This document shows positions 8,910-16,128 of a stretch of DNA of 64,000 bases, piece by piece. Both the position numbers and the translations under genes were made by a program. The notes under the pieces were generated by a model, which was not told the DNA's origin, did no database searches, and saw only the letters and a program-made list of their open reading frames with translations. The stretch spans positions 930,001 to 994,000 of the forward strand of contig NZ_MVAB01000001.1 in assembly GCF_002026305.1 (NCBI RefSeq), in the 5' to 3' direction. Position 1 is the stretch's first letter, and each line of letters starts with the position of its first letter. Source of the stretch: Vagococcus martis. Its GTDB lineage: Bacteria; Bacillota; Bacilli; Lactobacillales; Vagococcaceae.

Positions 8910-10091
8910 TTATCTAAAATAATGCGCATATTTTTTAGTGATAGCTGTTACTATAAATAGACAGAAACTCGACACAATAAACACACTGTTTACACCAACT
9001 TTGTCAGCCAGCATACTTAATATAGTGAGACTCAAAGAAAACACACCTGAACAAATCACATTACTCGCCGAGTAAACAGAGGCAATTTTTTCCGGAGTGA
9101 TACTTTGTTGTATAACAGTCACTTGTGGAATATTTTTCATTTGAGAAAAAAGACCAACACTTATTGATAATAATAACGACATAGCAGGTAAAGATACTAC
9201 TGAAAATAAAAATGTCACAATCGCACCAAATAAAGAACCATAAAAAATTACGACTGATTTGTCTTTATTAATTCTTGTCTCATATGCCATAACGAGTAAA
9301 CTACCAACCATACACCCTAAGAAAAATGTCGCATTGATATATCCCCACCACTGATCACCTTTATGTAAGAATGTGTTGACGTAGACTAAAATAATCGAGG
9401 ACACCCACGCTGTATTAGCAATAGATTCCAAGACATCCATCACTAAAACAAGCTTTACAACAGGCTCCTCTCTAATAACGTCCCATCCTTTTTTAAATTC
9501 AGTCCACGACCCCTCTGATATATTATTGAGAGGACGTTTAGAGTGTAATCCAACTAAACATACAAAAGAAAGAAAAAATAAAGCCGTATCCATCAATAAT
9601 AAGGTGCGTTGACTAAATAAAACGACTAAAGATGCACCAATTAGCCAACTGACAATATTAACTACTTGAGCTACTGTTTGAAATAAACTATTTGCTTTTA
9701 CTAAATCTAACGTCGATACAAATTCTGGGATAAGTGCTAGAATAAGTGGATACATAAAACTTGTTAAAAGCGAAAATAAGCACACTAACCCACTCAATCC
9801 CAAAATAGAAAATGTATCTAGTTGAATCGCTAAACCTAAACATATGAATACTAGGACAGCTAAAAACTGAGATTGTTTTAAAACGCGAATCATTTGATAT
9901 TTTGCTACTAGCATTGGGGTGATTAAGCCACATAAAACAGTCCCACATGTCATGGCTATTGGAATAATTGACGTAGATAAAATAGAGTTCGTCCCCGTTA
10001 ATACGGTGCTAATAATCGATACAGTATAAATCGTACTTCCAAAACTTGAGAATAGTTGACTCGCTAAAAGTTTATTAAATTGTTTTGTCAT
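8910..10091 (-). CDS. MFS transporter, drug-efflux type (DHA3/Mef-like)
   Basis: A 393-residue integral membrane protein with about 12 hydrophobic segments, starting MTKQFNKLLASQLFSSFGS, the N-terminal pattern of the MFS_3/DHA3 group that includes macrolide efflux proteins. The ATG at 10091 was chosen because GGTAGGA precedes it by 6 bases; a GTG six codons upstream has no ribosome binding site. The upstream leader carries a tetrapeptide ORF with a strong ribosome binding site and a long hairpin whose distal arm ends at the gene's own Shine-Dalgarno sequence. This is the arrangement seen in antibiotic-inducible resistance genes. The substrate is not known. An IS remnant lies directly downstream. 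Confidence 0.85.
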   Translation of the reverse strand: MTKQFNKLLASQLFSSFGSTIYTVSIISTVLTGTNSILSTSIIPIAMTCGTVLCGLITPMLVAKYQMIRVLKQSQFLAVLVFICLGLAIQLDTFSILGLSGLVCLFSLLTSFMYPLILALIPEFVSTLDLVKANSLFQTVAQVVNIVSWLIGASLVVLFSQRTLLLMDTALFFLSFVCLVGLHSKRPLNNISEGSWTEFKKGWDVIREEPVVKLVLVMDVLESIANTAWVSSIILVYVNTFLHKGDQWWGYINATFFLGCMVGSLLVMAYETRINKDKSVVIFYGSLFGAIVTFLFSVVSLPAMSLLLSISVGLFSQMKNIPQVTVIQQSITPEKIASVYSASNVICSGVFSLSLTILSMLADKVGVNSVFIVSSFCLFIVTAITKKYAHYFR

Positions 10092-10103
10092 TATATTTCC
10101 TAC

Positions 10104-10160
10104 CTTCACTTAGGTGAATAATTTTCATCACCTGTTTTAAATTATTGACACTAAGTGAAG
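10104..10160 (-). promoter_or_regulatory. Leader hairpin upstream of the MFS efflux gene (possible translational attenuator)
   Basis: The arms at 10139-10160 and 10104-10124 (minus strand CTTCACTTAGTGTCAATAAT against ATTATTCACCTAAGTGAAG) form a stem of about 20 pairs with one small internal mismatch. The stem ends exactly where the GGTAGGA site of the gene begins, and upstream ACC can additionally pair with GGT of that site across a 2-base bulge. There is no T-run, so the hairpin would act on translation rather than transcription. Confidence 0.65.
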
Positions 10161-10164
10161 TGGT

Positions 10165-10179
10165 CTAAATTCGTCTCAT
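10165..10179 (-). CDS. Putative leader tetrapeptide MRRI
   Basis: ATG-AGA-CGA-ATT-TAG on the minus strand, preceded by AAGGAG at a spacing of 6 bases, which is a better ribosome binding site than that of the following transporter gene. Its stop codon directly abuts the proximal arm of the leader hairpin. A ribosome held on this ORF would cover that arm and could free the downstream Shine-Dalgarno sequence. Known leaders of erm and mef genes are similarly short and arginine-containing. Expression and stalling are inferred, not shown. Confidence 0.5.
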   Translation of the reverse strand: MRRI

Positions 10180-10269
10180 AAGATGCTCCTTCTTTAATAT
10201 ATTTCGTTTAAGTATACTACTTTTCAAAATAAAAAAAAACATCCTTTAAAAAGAATGTTTTTATCATAG

Positions 10270-10830
10270 TTAGTTATCTTTTGGTATAAATAATCCTTTA
10301 TTTTTGTTTAAAATAAGTAACAACACAATAACGGTTGCCAGACCAGTTAAAAAGCCACTAATTCCGTTTGCTACTAATGAATAAGTCACTGGCGATAATC
10401 CCCAAATGGCATATTTACCCCAGAAAATAAATCCGGCAATAAAGTGGAAAATATAGCGTATCAAGGTACCAAAAAATGCACCTGAAACAACGTACTTCCA
10501 TGCACTTGATGGATTAGTTTTTAAAGCTGTTTGTAGCTTTTTACTAAACACACCTGAAAAACCTGCTGCGGCAAAAGCGAATATGTATTCAATAATAACT
10601 TGTGATACCGTCAAGAAGTACACTTGACCCATTAAAAAGTGCAATAATCCCCAAATAAGACCAGCGTAAACTCCTGGTAAAGTTCCACGGCGTAATGCAT
10701 ACAATGTTAAGGGAATCATACCTAAAGAAACGGAAAATCCTGTTCCTATATTTAACGGGATAAACGATAATGCCATAGATAGCGCAGCTACAATCGTCCC
10801 CTCTAAAATAATTCGTGACCTTTTTGACAT
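10270..10830 (-). CDS. thiT: Thiamine ECF transporter substrate-binding component
   Basis: A 186-residue membrane protein with about six helices, the S component that captures thiamine for an ECF transporter sharing EcfA, EcfA' and EcfT encoded elsewhere. It carries the ThiT-type features GMIPLTLYALRRGTLPGVYAG, GLLHFLMGQVYFL and, near the end, WGLSPVTYSLVANG. The start MSKRSRIILEG was chosen because AGGAGGAG precedes it by 8 bases; the longer open frame (to 10875) begins in the leader. A TPP riboswitch upstream agrees with the assignment. Confidence 0.92.
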   Translation of the reverse strand: MSKRSRIILEGTIVAALSMALSFIPLNIGTGFSVSLGMIPLTLYALRRGTLPGVYAGLIWGLLHFLMGQVYFLTVSQVIIEYIFAFAAAGFSGVFSKKLQTALKTNPSSAWKYVVSGAFFGTLIRYIFHFIAGFIFWGKYAIWGLSPVTYSLVANGISGFLTGLATVIVLLLILNKNKGLFIPKDN

Positions 10831-10904
10831 AAAAAAACTCCTCCTATTATTGATTAATACGTGACCAATCAACAAAAGAGCAGTGCTTACTTGCTACCAC
10901 TTTA

Positions 10905-10990
10905 CACAATTCCTACGCTTGAATTAACAATATCAGGTTCGAGGGTTTAGAGTTTTCACTCATTCTCAGCCTAGAAGCTCCCCTTTGTGA
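10905..10990 (-). promoter_or_regulatory. thiT leader: TPP riboswitch
   Basis: The minus strand carries the conserved THI-box blocks in order: CTAGGCTGAGAATGAG, ACCCTCGAACCTGAT and AAGCGTAGGAA, in a leader of about 180 bases before thiT. Binding of thiamine pyrophosphate is expected to switch thiT off. No clear terminator follows, so control may be at translation initiation. Confidence 0.93.
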
Positions 10991-11020
10991 CGGTTATGTA
11001 TTTAATTTATTTCATCTATA

Positions 11021-11049
11021 AGTATGGCATGTATCCGCTTAAGAGTCAA
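11021..11049 (-). promoter_or_regulatory. Promoter of thiT
   Basis: TTGACT (11044-11049), 17 bases, then CATACT (11021-11026) on the minus strand, just upstream of the TPP riboswitch. The stretch 11050-11254 holds otherwise only the promoter region of the following plus-strand gene, with TATAAT at 11220-11225. Confidence 0.7.
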
Positions 11050-11254
11050 TGTTGTTAATTTATTTAATTGAATAAGCAAGATATTCATAAAAAAATAACA
11101 CATACCTGTTTGTCTTCCTATATATTTTAATCTTTATTCTATCTCTCTCATTATACTAAGTGTTATTAAAAAAGAATAATATATAAATGAAGATATCCCT
11201 AATATCAAGTGCTATACTTTATAATAGATTACATACTAAGTAGGAGGAATCAAG

Positions 11255-11731
11255 ATGCAACTCTTTATTAATATACTAGGAATTTTAGGAGTATGGGGAT
11301 TATTTTCTTTTCCCTTGTATCAAGCATTTTTAGAACTTTCTGAACAAGCCATTACGTTTACACAACATATTAATATAGAAAAAAACTTCAAAAAAATATC
11401 TCCTTGGCTATGGTTATTTCCACCGCTTAAAATATCCAGAGAAAAGAAACGTGCTTTATCTATTATCCATGAAATAACACTATCAGACGATGAAGCCAAA
11501 AATATGATGACTTACTTTGATAAAGCAACGGCATGGTTCTATGTCGCAACAGCTGGTTTATTTAATGCTATTTATTTTAGTTATGATCTTTATAAAGAGA
11601 GCTCATTTAATCAATCTCCTATTCTATTTATTTTGTTTCTTATCTTTATGACTATTTTTAGTATTTTAAATGTCGTATACCGTATGAATCCTAAAAGACT
11701 GGATAAGAAGAGCCAAAAATTAAGAAAATAA
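11255..11731 (+). CDS. Small membrane protein of unknown function
   Basis: A 158-residue protein with a strong AGGAGGAATCAAG start site. Hydrophobic segments lie at about residues 3-24, 92-110 and 122-144, with a basic cytoplasmic stretch after each (ISREKKRAL; the tail RLDKKSQKLRK). I do not recognise a family. It stands alone, between the thiT promoter on one side and the convergent Rgg-type regulator gene on the other. The coding evidence is the ribosome binding site, the open frame and the normal codon use. Confidence 0.75.
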   Translation: MQLFINILGILGVWGLFSFPLYQAFLELSEQAITFTQHINIEKNFKKISPWLWLFPPLKISREKKRALSIIHEITLSDDEAKNMMTYFDKATAWFYVATAGLFNAIYFSYDLYKESSFNQSPILFILFLIFMTIFSILNVVYRMNPKRLDKKSQKLRK

Positions 11732-11758
11732 CTTTATGTTATGACTTAAAATATATTG

Positions 11759-12643
11759 CTAATTAAAATATTCCTCACAAAATTCAATGGTATCACTCAT
11801 CGCTTGTGCTAAACGATGATAGTCACTGCCGAGTAAGTAACACATCTCTTCTATCTTTTTAGCATTTGTTAAAAATGTCTGATCCTTTGTCATAACATAA
11901 TCATATAGATTAAAGTCAAATACGCATAATATGCGTTGAAATCCCTCTTCAGTGTTTTTGGTCACCTCATAAAAATCTTGTCTATAATTATTGATACTAT
12001 CCCAATCTTTATTTTCTAAAGCTGTGCTTACAAAATTAACAAATAGGTAGCTTTTTATCTTAACAACATCTGGATAACTGTTATACTGTCTTAATTGTTT
12101 TAATGCAAACTCGGTCAAAATCTGATAAGTCTCATAATCAAAGTGATACCCATTATTTAGAAAAAAAGCGAATTCCTTTAATGTCCATGATTCGACAGAC
12201 ATCAGATGATTTTTTAGAATCTCAACATCTTCTTTTTTATAAACAGCTGGTTCAATATGTTTTTTACCTGACTCCTCATAAGCATAAATTAACAGATTTA
12301 ATCTCGCCTTTAGTACCTCATCCTCTTTAGTTTTCGGTGTATCATAATAAACTCGTAATTTTCTTAGTGTCTCAATGTCCCCTCTATTGGTTGCGACTGC
12401 TACTAACACGTTGCTAGTTATTTCTTCTGATGATTGATAACCATTGGCAATAAATTCAAATTCCTCAAATTTCATCTCTAACCTAGCTAAGACATCCATG
12501 AATTTTGTCACGGACATATCATGTAGTCCTTTTTCAAAATCTATGGCATAAGTTTTAGAAACAATTCCAGAATATAAGTATTTTTGTGAGTATCCTTTGT
12601 TTAGTCGTATGTTGCGAACTACTTTTCCATAATCTGACTCCAT
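11759..12643 (-). CDS. Rgg/GadR/MutR-family transcriptional regulator
   Basis: A 294-residue cytoplasmic regulator. An Xre-type helix-turn-helix at about residues 5-60 (GKVVRNIRLNKGYSQKYLYSGIVSK) is followed by an alpha-helical, TPR-like region, the plan of Rgg proteins that answer peptide pheromones. The ATG at 12643 was chosen (GGAGGAG, 5-base spacing) over the in-frame TTG one codon earlier. It is divergent from an MFS gene, with a 90-base shared region holding a dyad. No short hydrophobic-peptide gene was found next to it, so the ligand is open. Confidence 0.85.
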   Translation of the reverse strand: MESDYGKVVRNIRLNKGYSQKYLYSGIVSKTYAIDFEKGLHDMSVTKFMDVLARLEMKFEEFEFIANGYQSSEEITSNVLVAVATNRGDIETLRKLRVYYDTPKTKEDEVLKARLNLLIYAYEESGKKHIEPAVYKKEDVEILKNHLMSVESWTLKEFAFFLNNGYHFDYETYQILTEFALKQLRQYNSYPDVVKIKSYLFVNFVSTALENKDWDSINNYRQDFYEVTKNTEEGFQRILCVFDFNLYDYVMTKDQTFLTNAKKIEEMCYLLGSDYHRLAQAMSDTIEFCEEYFN

Positions 12644-12681
12644 CAAACTCCTCCTTTTTGGTCAACTATACTTTACCATTT

Positions 12682-12700
12682 ATTCGTTCATAAAACGAAT
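12682..12700. promoter_or_regulatory. Dyad operator candidate between regulator and MFS gene
   Basis: ATTCGTT-CATAA-AACGAAT is a perfect 7-bp inverted repeat with a 5-base spacer in the divergent intergenic region. It overlaps the -35 area of a promoter for the plus-strand gene (TATACT at 12706-12711). It is a natural candidate for Rgg-type binding. Confidence 0.6.
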
Positions 12701-12733
12701 CATTCTATACTATAAAAAAAGGAGGAATCACTT

Positions 12734-13972
12734 ATGTCTATTATCAAAAAATACCCACTCTATCAAAAGATTATTTTGAACAACTTTATATCAACTCTTG
12801 GAGATTCAATGTACTATATTGCTCTTATGACATACGCAGCACAATTTACCAATTCATCTCTTGCCATAACCATTGTGTCATTATCTGAAAGCATTCCCTT
12901 TATTTTTGCTTCCCCGTTAGGTAGTGTGGCTGATATGAGCGAAAACAAAGCCACAAAAATATTTTATTCTGGATTAATACGTGGTGTGCTGTACCTATCA
13001 GTTGGAGTTTTAATCGGTTTTCAACAAAGTATGATGTTATTAGTTGGCATTAGTTTGATTAATTTTATCTCTGACAATGTTGGAAAATTTTCAAACAGTT
13101 TGTTTTATCCCTTTGTCCCATTAATTGTGGAACAAGATGATTTAGAAGAAGCTCAAGGTTTAAATGGAGCAATTAGTAACATTGTGGCGATTATTGCCCA
13201 ATTTGTTGGCGCCTATTTATTAGGACTGTTTTCTTATCAATTGCTAGCTGTCATTAATAGTATGACCTTTTTTGCGACAGCTTTGATTGTTTTATCAATG
13301 AAAAAAAGCCTAGATACCTTAGAAAAAGAACATCTAGACAAACGTGAGTCGATCTCACTATCTGCTATTTGGAAACAGATGGTATTCGCTATTAAAGAAA
13401 CAACAAAGAATAAACAATTTTTTAAATTAATTTTAGTTTTTGCTGGATTAAATGGCTTATCTTCTGCTATTTCACCTCTTTTATCAATTATTTTAGCAAA
13501 AGATTCAGCTCTCATTGTTGATAGTTTTTCATTTACCTTTGCTCTTATTCAAGGTTTAACATCTATTGGGGTGATACTTGGTAGTTTATTTGGAACAAAA
13601 TTATTTAAAAAATTAGAGCTAGAACAATTCACTCAACTTATTTTATTTTTCATGGCCTTACTTGTCTGTAGTATTTTACTTAAAACTATCTATTTATTAT
13701 TAGGTTTTCAATTTATTTTGGGACTACTTATTGGTATTTTAAATCCGAAATTTAATGCTAAATTGATGAAAGAAATTCCTCTTGATAAGTTAGCAACCAT
13801 TGCTGGAGGAGTCAGCACACTGCTCATGTTTTTCCCTCCAATCACTATTTTTATCTTTACTACCGTGGCCACAGTTTTTAGTAGTAATATCTCATTGATA
13901 GCACTAAGTATAAGTTGTCTACTATTGTGTTTCTATTCCTTTATAAGTGGACCAAATACTAAAAAAATCTAA
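12734..13972 (+). CDS. MFS transporter, DHA3-type
   Basis: A 412-residue membrane protein with about 12 helices. It begins MSIIKKYPLYQKIILNNFIS and has a motif-A-like loop (SPLGSVADMSENKATK, about residues 56-71). GGAGGAATCACTT precedes the ATG. It is divergent from the Rgg-type gene, which is probably its regulator. It could export a drug, a peptide or another small molecule; the sequence does not decide. The related MFS gene at 8910 belongs to the same broad group but is not a close duplicate. Confidence 0.85.
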   Translation: MSIIKKYPLYQKIILNNFISTLGDSMYYIALMTYAAQFTNSSLAITIVSLSESIPFIFASPLGSVADMSENKATKIFYSGLIRGVLYLSVGVLIGFQQSMMLLVGISLINFISDNVGKFSNSLFYPFVPLIVEQDDLEEAQGLNGAISNIVAIIAQFVGAYLLGLFSYQLLAVINSMTFFATALIVLSMKKSLDTLEKEHLDKRESISLSAIWKQMVFAIKETTKNKQFFKLILVFAGLNGLSSAISPLLSIILAKDSALIVDSFSFTFALIQGLTSIGVILGSLFGTKLFKKLELEQFTQLILFFMALLVCSILLKTIYLLLGFQFILGLLIGILNPKFNAKLMKEIPLDKLATIAGGVSTLLMFFPPITIFIFTTVATVFSSNISLIALSISCLLLCFYSFISGPNTKKI

Positions 13973-13995
13973 CTTAGACTCACAGCTATGTATTG

Positions 13996-14051
13996 CCCCC
14001 AAAACGCTAAACTAAAAAATCTAGCTTTTGGGGTGCACTATATTACACTAG
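13996..14051. terminator. Overlapping bidirectional terminators
   Basis: Two nested inverted repeats lie between the convergent MFS and nucleosidase genes. CCCCAAAACGCTA pairs with TAGCTTTTGGGG (13997-14033). AAAAAATCTAGC (14014-14025) pairs with GCTAGCTTTTTT further right and gives a T-run for either direction. Confidence 0.65.
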
Positions 14052-14066
14052 GCTAGCTTTTTTATT

Positions 14067-14722
14067 TTAATTTTCCAATACGTCTAAACAAAACTTTCCT
14101 ACTCTATCGCTCACTAATTTTTCGTAATTATCATAACTTTCTGTTGCTTCATCATTCGCTAAATCAGATATACCTCTAATAGATAAAAATGGTATCTCAT
14201 TTATAAAACAAACATGAGCAATAGCACTTGTTTCCATATCTACCGCAACAGCATCAAAAGTTTCAATAATACGTGCCTTTTCATTATCATCTGCAATAAA
14301 TGATTCTCCAGACACTATACACCCTATCATGCCCTCTTGGTGATGTGCTTTAAATCTAGCTAGCAACTGTGTGTCTGCTTGAAAATTTGACGTATATGGA
14401 AATAATCGTTCCATTTGATTTTTATCCACATCATGATGACTATATCGATCTCCTAAAACAATATCTAATGGTTTTAAACAAGGATGCAACCCTCCTGCTA
14501 TTCCAATATTTAATATAACATTGGTCTCGAAATAATCAATCAATAATTGCGTATAAACGGTGGCATTTACTTTACCTACGCCACTTGCAACTAGCACCAA
14601 GTCATTTTCCCCATAATCAGCTAAGTAAAACGTCTGTTTTTTAATACAACAGGTGTACAATTCAAATGATGACGTAAATAATCTAATTCTATTGGCATAG
14701 CACAAATAATTCCTATTTTCAT
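14067..14722 (-). pseudogene. mtnN: 5'-methylthioadenosine/S-adenosylhomocysteine nucleosidase, split by a frameshift
   Basis: The family cleaves MTA and SAH to adenine and a thioribose. The true N-terminus is read from the ATG at 14722 (GAGGT site, 7-base spacing): MKIGIICAMPIELDYL, the canonical Pfs start. This frame runs into a stop at 14621-14623. The rest (TFYLADYGENDLVLV, GIAGG, VDMETSA, RGISDLAND) lies in the -1 frame and ends at 14067. The join is a run of six A at 14637-14642 followed by C. In the zero frame this reads A AAA AAC, a classical -1 slippery heptamer. A -1 slip would give a normal protein of about 218 residues. It may be a real mutation, a homopolymer sequencing error, phase variation or programmed frameshifting. 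An in-frame ATG at 14735 exists for the second frame but lacks a sensible ribosome binding site. Confidence 0.8.
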
Positions 14723-14753
14723 AAAAGTACCTCATCCACCTTTGTTTTAGTTA

Positions 14754-15170
14754 TTATCCTCTTATATCTCCCCACCATTTTGGTAATAATTCTTCTAACA
14801 TGACAATCTCTCTTGTTTCATAATCAACCATAATTTGAGTCTCTTTGTTTTTAGGAGAAAACTGCATCAAGGCTTCACGGCAAATACCACAAGGCATACC
14901 TCCATGATTCGTTGGAGGGGTGTCTCTAAAAGCAATGATTCTTTTCACGTGTGTTTCTCCACTTGCTTGATACATATTAATTAAAGCCATTCTTTCAGCG
15001 CATAAGTTTATCGTACCACCTGTCCCCTCGATACAGTACCCAGTAAAAATCTGTCCACTATTACTTTCTAACGCACAGACCACATGATTCGTATAGATAA
15101 AACTATTTACTTCTGTAGGGTGATAATACTCTTTCGCTCGTAAATACAATTCTTCCCAAATATCTGTCAT
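14754..15170 (-). CDS. cdd: Cytidine deaminase-family protein
   Basis: A 138-residue zinc hydrolase. It has the deaminase signature CAERMAL (about residues 57-63; Cys57 is the first zinc ligand, Glu59 the proton shuttle). Further on is PCGICREAL (about 93-101), which supplies the other two zinc cysteines. It is a little longer than the compact Cdd and could also be a blasticidin-S-deaminase-like member. It probably converts cytidine to uridine in nucleoside salvage. It sits 31 bases upstream of the nucleosidase and 15 bases downstream of the CPBP gene in one transcription unit. Confidence 0.85.
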   Translation of the reverse strand: MTDIWEELYLRAKEYYHPTEVNSFIYTNHVVCALESNSGQIFTGYCIEGTGGTINLCAERMALINMYQASGETHVKRIIAFRDTPPTNHGGMPCGICREALMQFSPKNKETQIMVDYETREIVMLEELLPKWWGDIRG

Positions 15171-15185
15171 ATTATCTTCCTCTTT

Positions 15186-15845
15186 CTACCCATAAAACAA
15201 AATATTAATAAGATTCCATGTCATATGTAATAACATTGGCACAAAAATATTTTTACTTTTCATAAACGACCAACTAAATAAAATGCCAAGAATAAACACC
15301 TGAATAAATCCACCAGACGAGATGATACCACTAAACATTCCTGTATATATCCATGTTGGAAAATGAATAAAAACAAACAAAATAGATGACAGGATCACCG
15401 CATTCCACTTTGAAATTTTTGTCAGTAACGAATTGAGTATCCAACCTCTAAAAACCAACTCTTCGGTTATACCGACAAATAAAACGGTATTGATTAAAGA
15501 AATAGGTCGGAAACTCGCTCTTATGGCTGTATTGCCATATTGTATATAAGAAATAATGAGTAGGTAGACAACTATTGCTAAAGCAACAAGGAACCATCTA
15601 CTCCATTTAGTTTTTTGCTGAAATAAAGTAGGGTAGTGTATTGCAATCCCTTCGTTCTTTTTAATTAATAGGAAACTTGGAACCGTCCATACTCCTATTT
15701 TAATAACTGATTGAATCAATGTACCTATAATTGATGAAAAATTCATCATAATTGTTGGTTTTACCACAAACTCATACACATTCCATACGAAAAAGAAAAT
15801 AATAATATAAATGATTAATTGATTAAATGATTTTTTCTGTGACAT
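15186..15845 (-). CDS. CPBP-family intramembrane metalloprotease
   Basis: A 219-residue membrane protein with about six helices. The CPBP (CAAX protease/bacteriocin-processing) motifs are present: EELVFRGW (Glu-Glu-x3-Arg) near residue 129, FIHFPTW near 159, and the final HMTWN near 208. GGATACGACG precedes the ATG. Members process prenylated proteins or confer immunity to bacteriocins, but no bacteriocin gene is adjacent. It heads the unit with cdd and mtnN. The substrate is unknown. Confidence 0.85.
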   Translation of the reverse strand: MSQKKSFNQLIIYIIIFFFVWNVYEFVVKPTIMMNFSSIIGTLIQSVIKIGVWTVPSFLLIKKNEGIAIHYPTLFQQKTKWSRWFLVALAIVVYLLIISYIQYGNTAIRASFRPISLINTVLFVGITEELVFRGWILNSLLTKISKWNAVILSSILFVFIHFPTWIYTGMFSGIISSGGFIQVFILGILFSWSFMKSKNIFVPMLLHMTWNLINILFYG

Positions 15846-15934
15846 CGTCGTATCCTTTCATTTATAGACCTTTATTTAGCTAAATTAATCTATTATGTAG
15901 TATAATAACAGAAAACGATAAGGAGTGATACATT

Positions 15935-16018
15935 ATGGAATGGATAACTGTCATCACAGATTTTATAGCCGATGTATTCGCTGGTACTAGTTTTAAACAT
16001 ATGAGAAAAAAAGATTAA
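15935..16018 (+). CDS. 27-residue amphipathic peptide
   Basis: The peptide starts MEWITVITDFIADVFAG and ends in a basic tail (KHMRKKD). It has its own TATAAT box at 15901-15906, an AAGGAG site 8 bases before the ATG and its own terminator, so it looks like an independent small transcription unit. Trp3, Ile4, Ile7, Phe10, Ile11, Val14 and Phe15 would lie on one face of a helix, with Glu and Asp on the other. The plan recalls small membrane-active or membrane-associated peptides. I cannot place it in a family. Confidence 0.6.
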   Translation: MEWITVITDFIADVFAGTSFKHMRKKD

Positions 16019-16036
16019 CTGTCATTTTGATAAATA

Positions 16037-16080
16037 TGAAAAAGAAAGCACTGTTTTTAGGTGCTTTCTTTTTATTTTGT
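16037..16080 (+). terminator. Terminator of the small peptide gene
   Basis: GAAAGCAC-TGTTTTTAG-GTGCTTTC followed by T5 and further T-rich sequence. Confidence 0.85.
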
Positions 16081-16128
16081 AGATTTTTAGTTGAAGTCCA
16101 TATATAATAAAGCAGGGTTGAATTGTTC

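Noticed and set aside
14067-14735. The -1 frame open from 14735 as an intact 222-residue nucleosidase
   Set aside because: Its first 40 residues do not resemble the family, its ATG abuts the AAAGGTGG sequence, and the other frame holds the canonical N-terminus with a properly spaced site.
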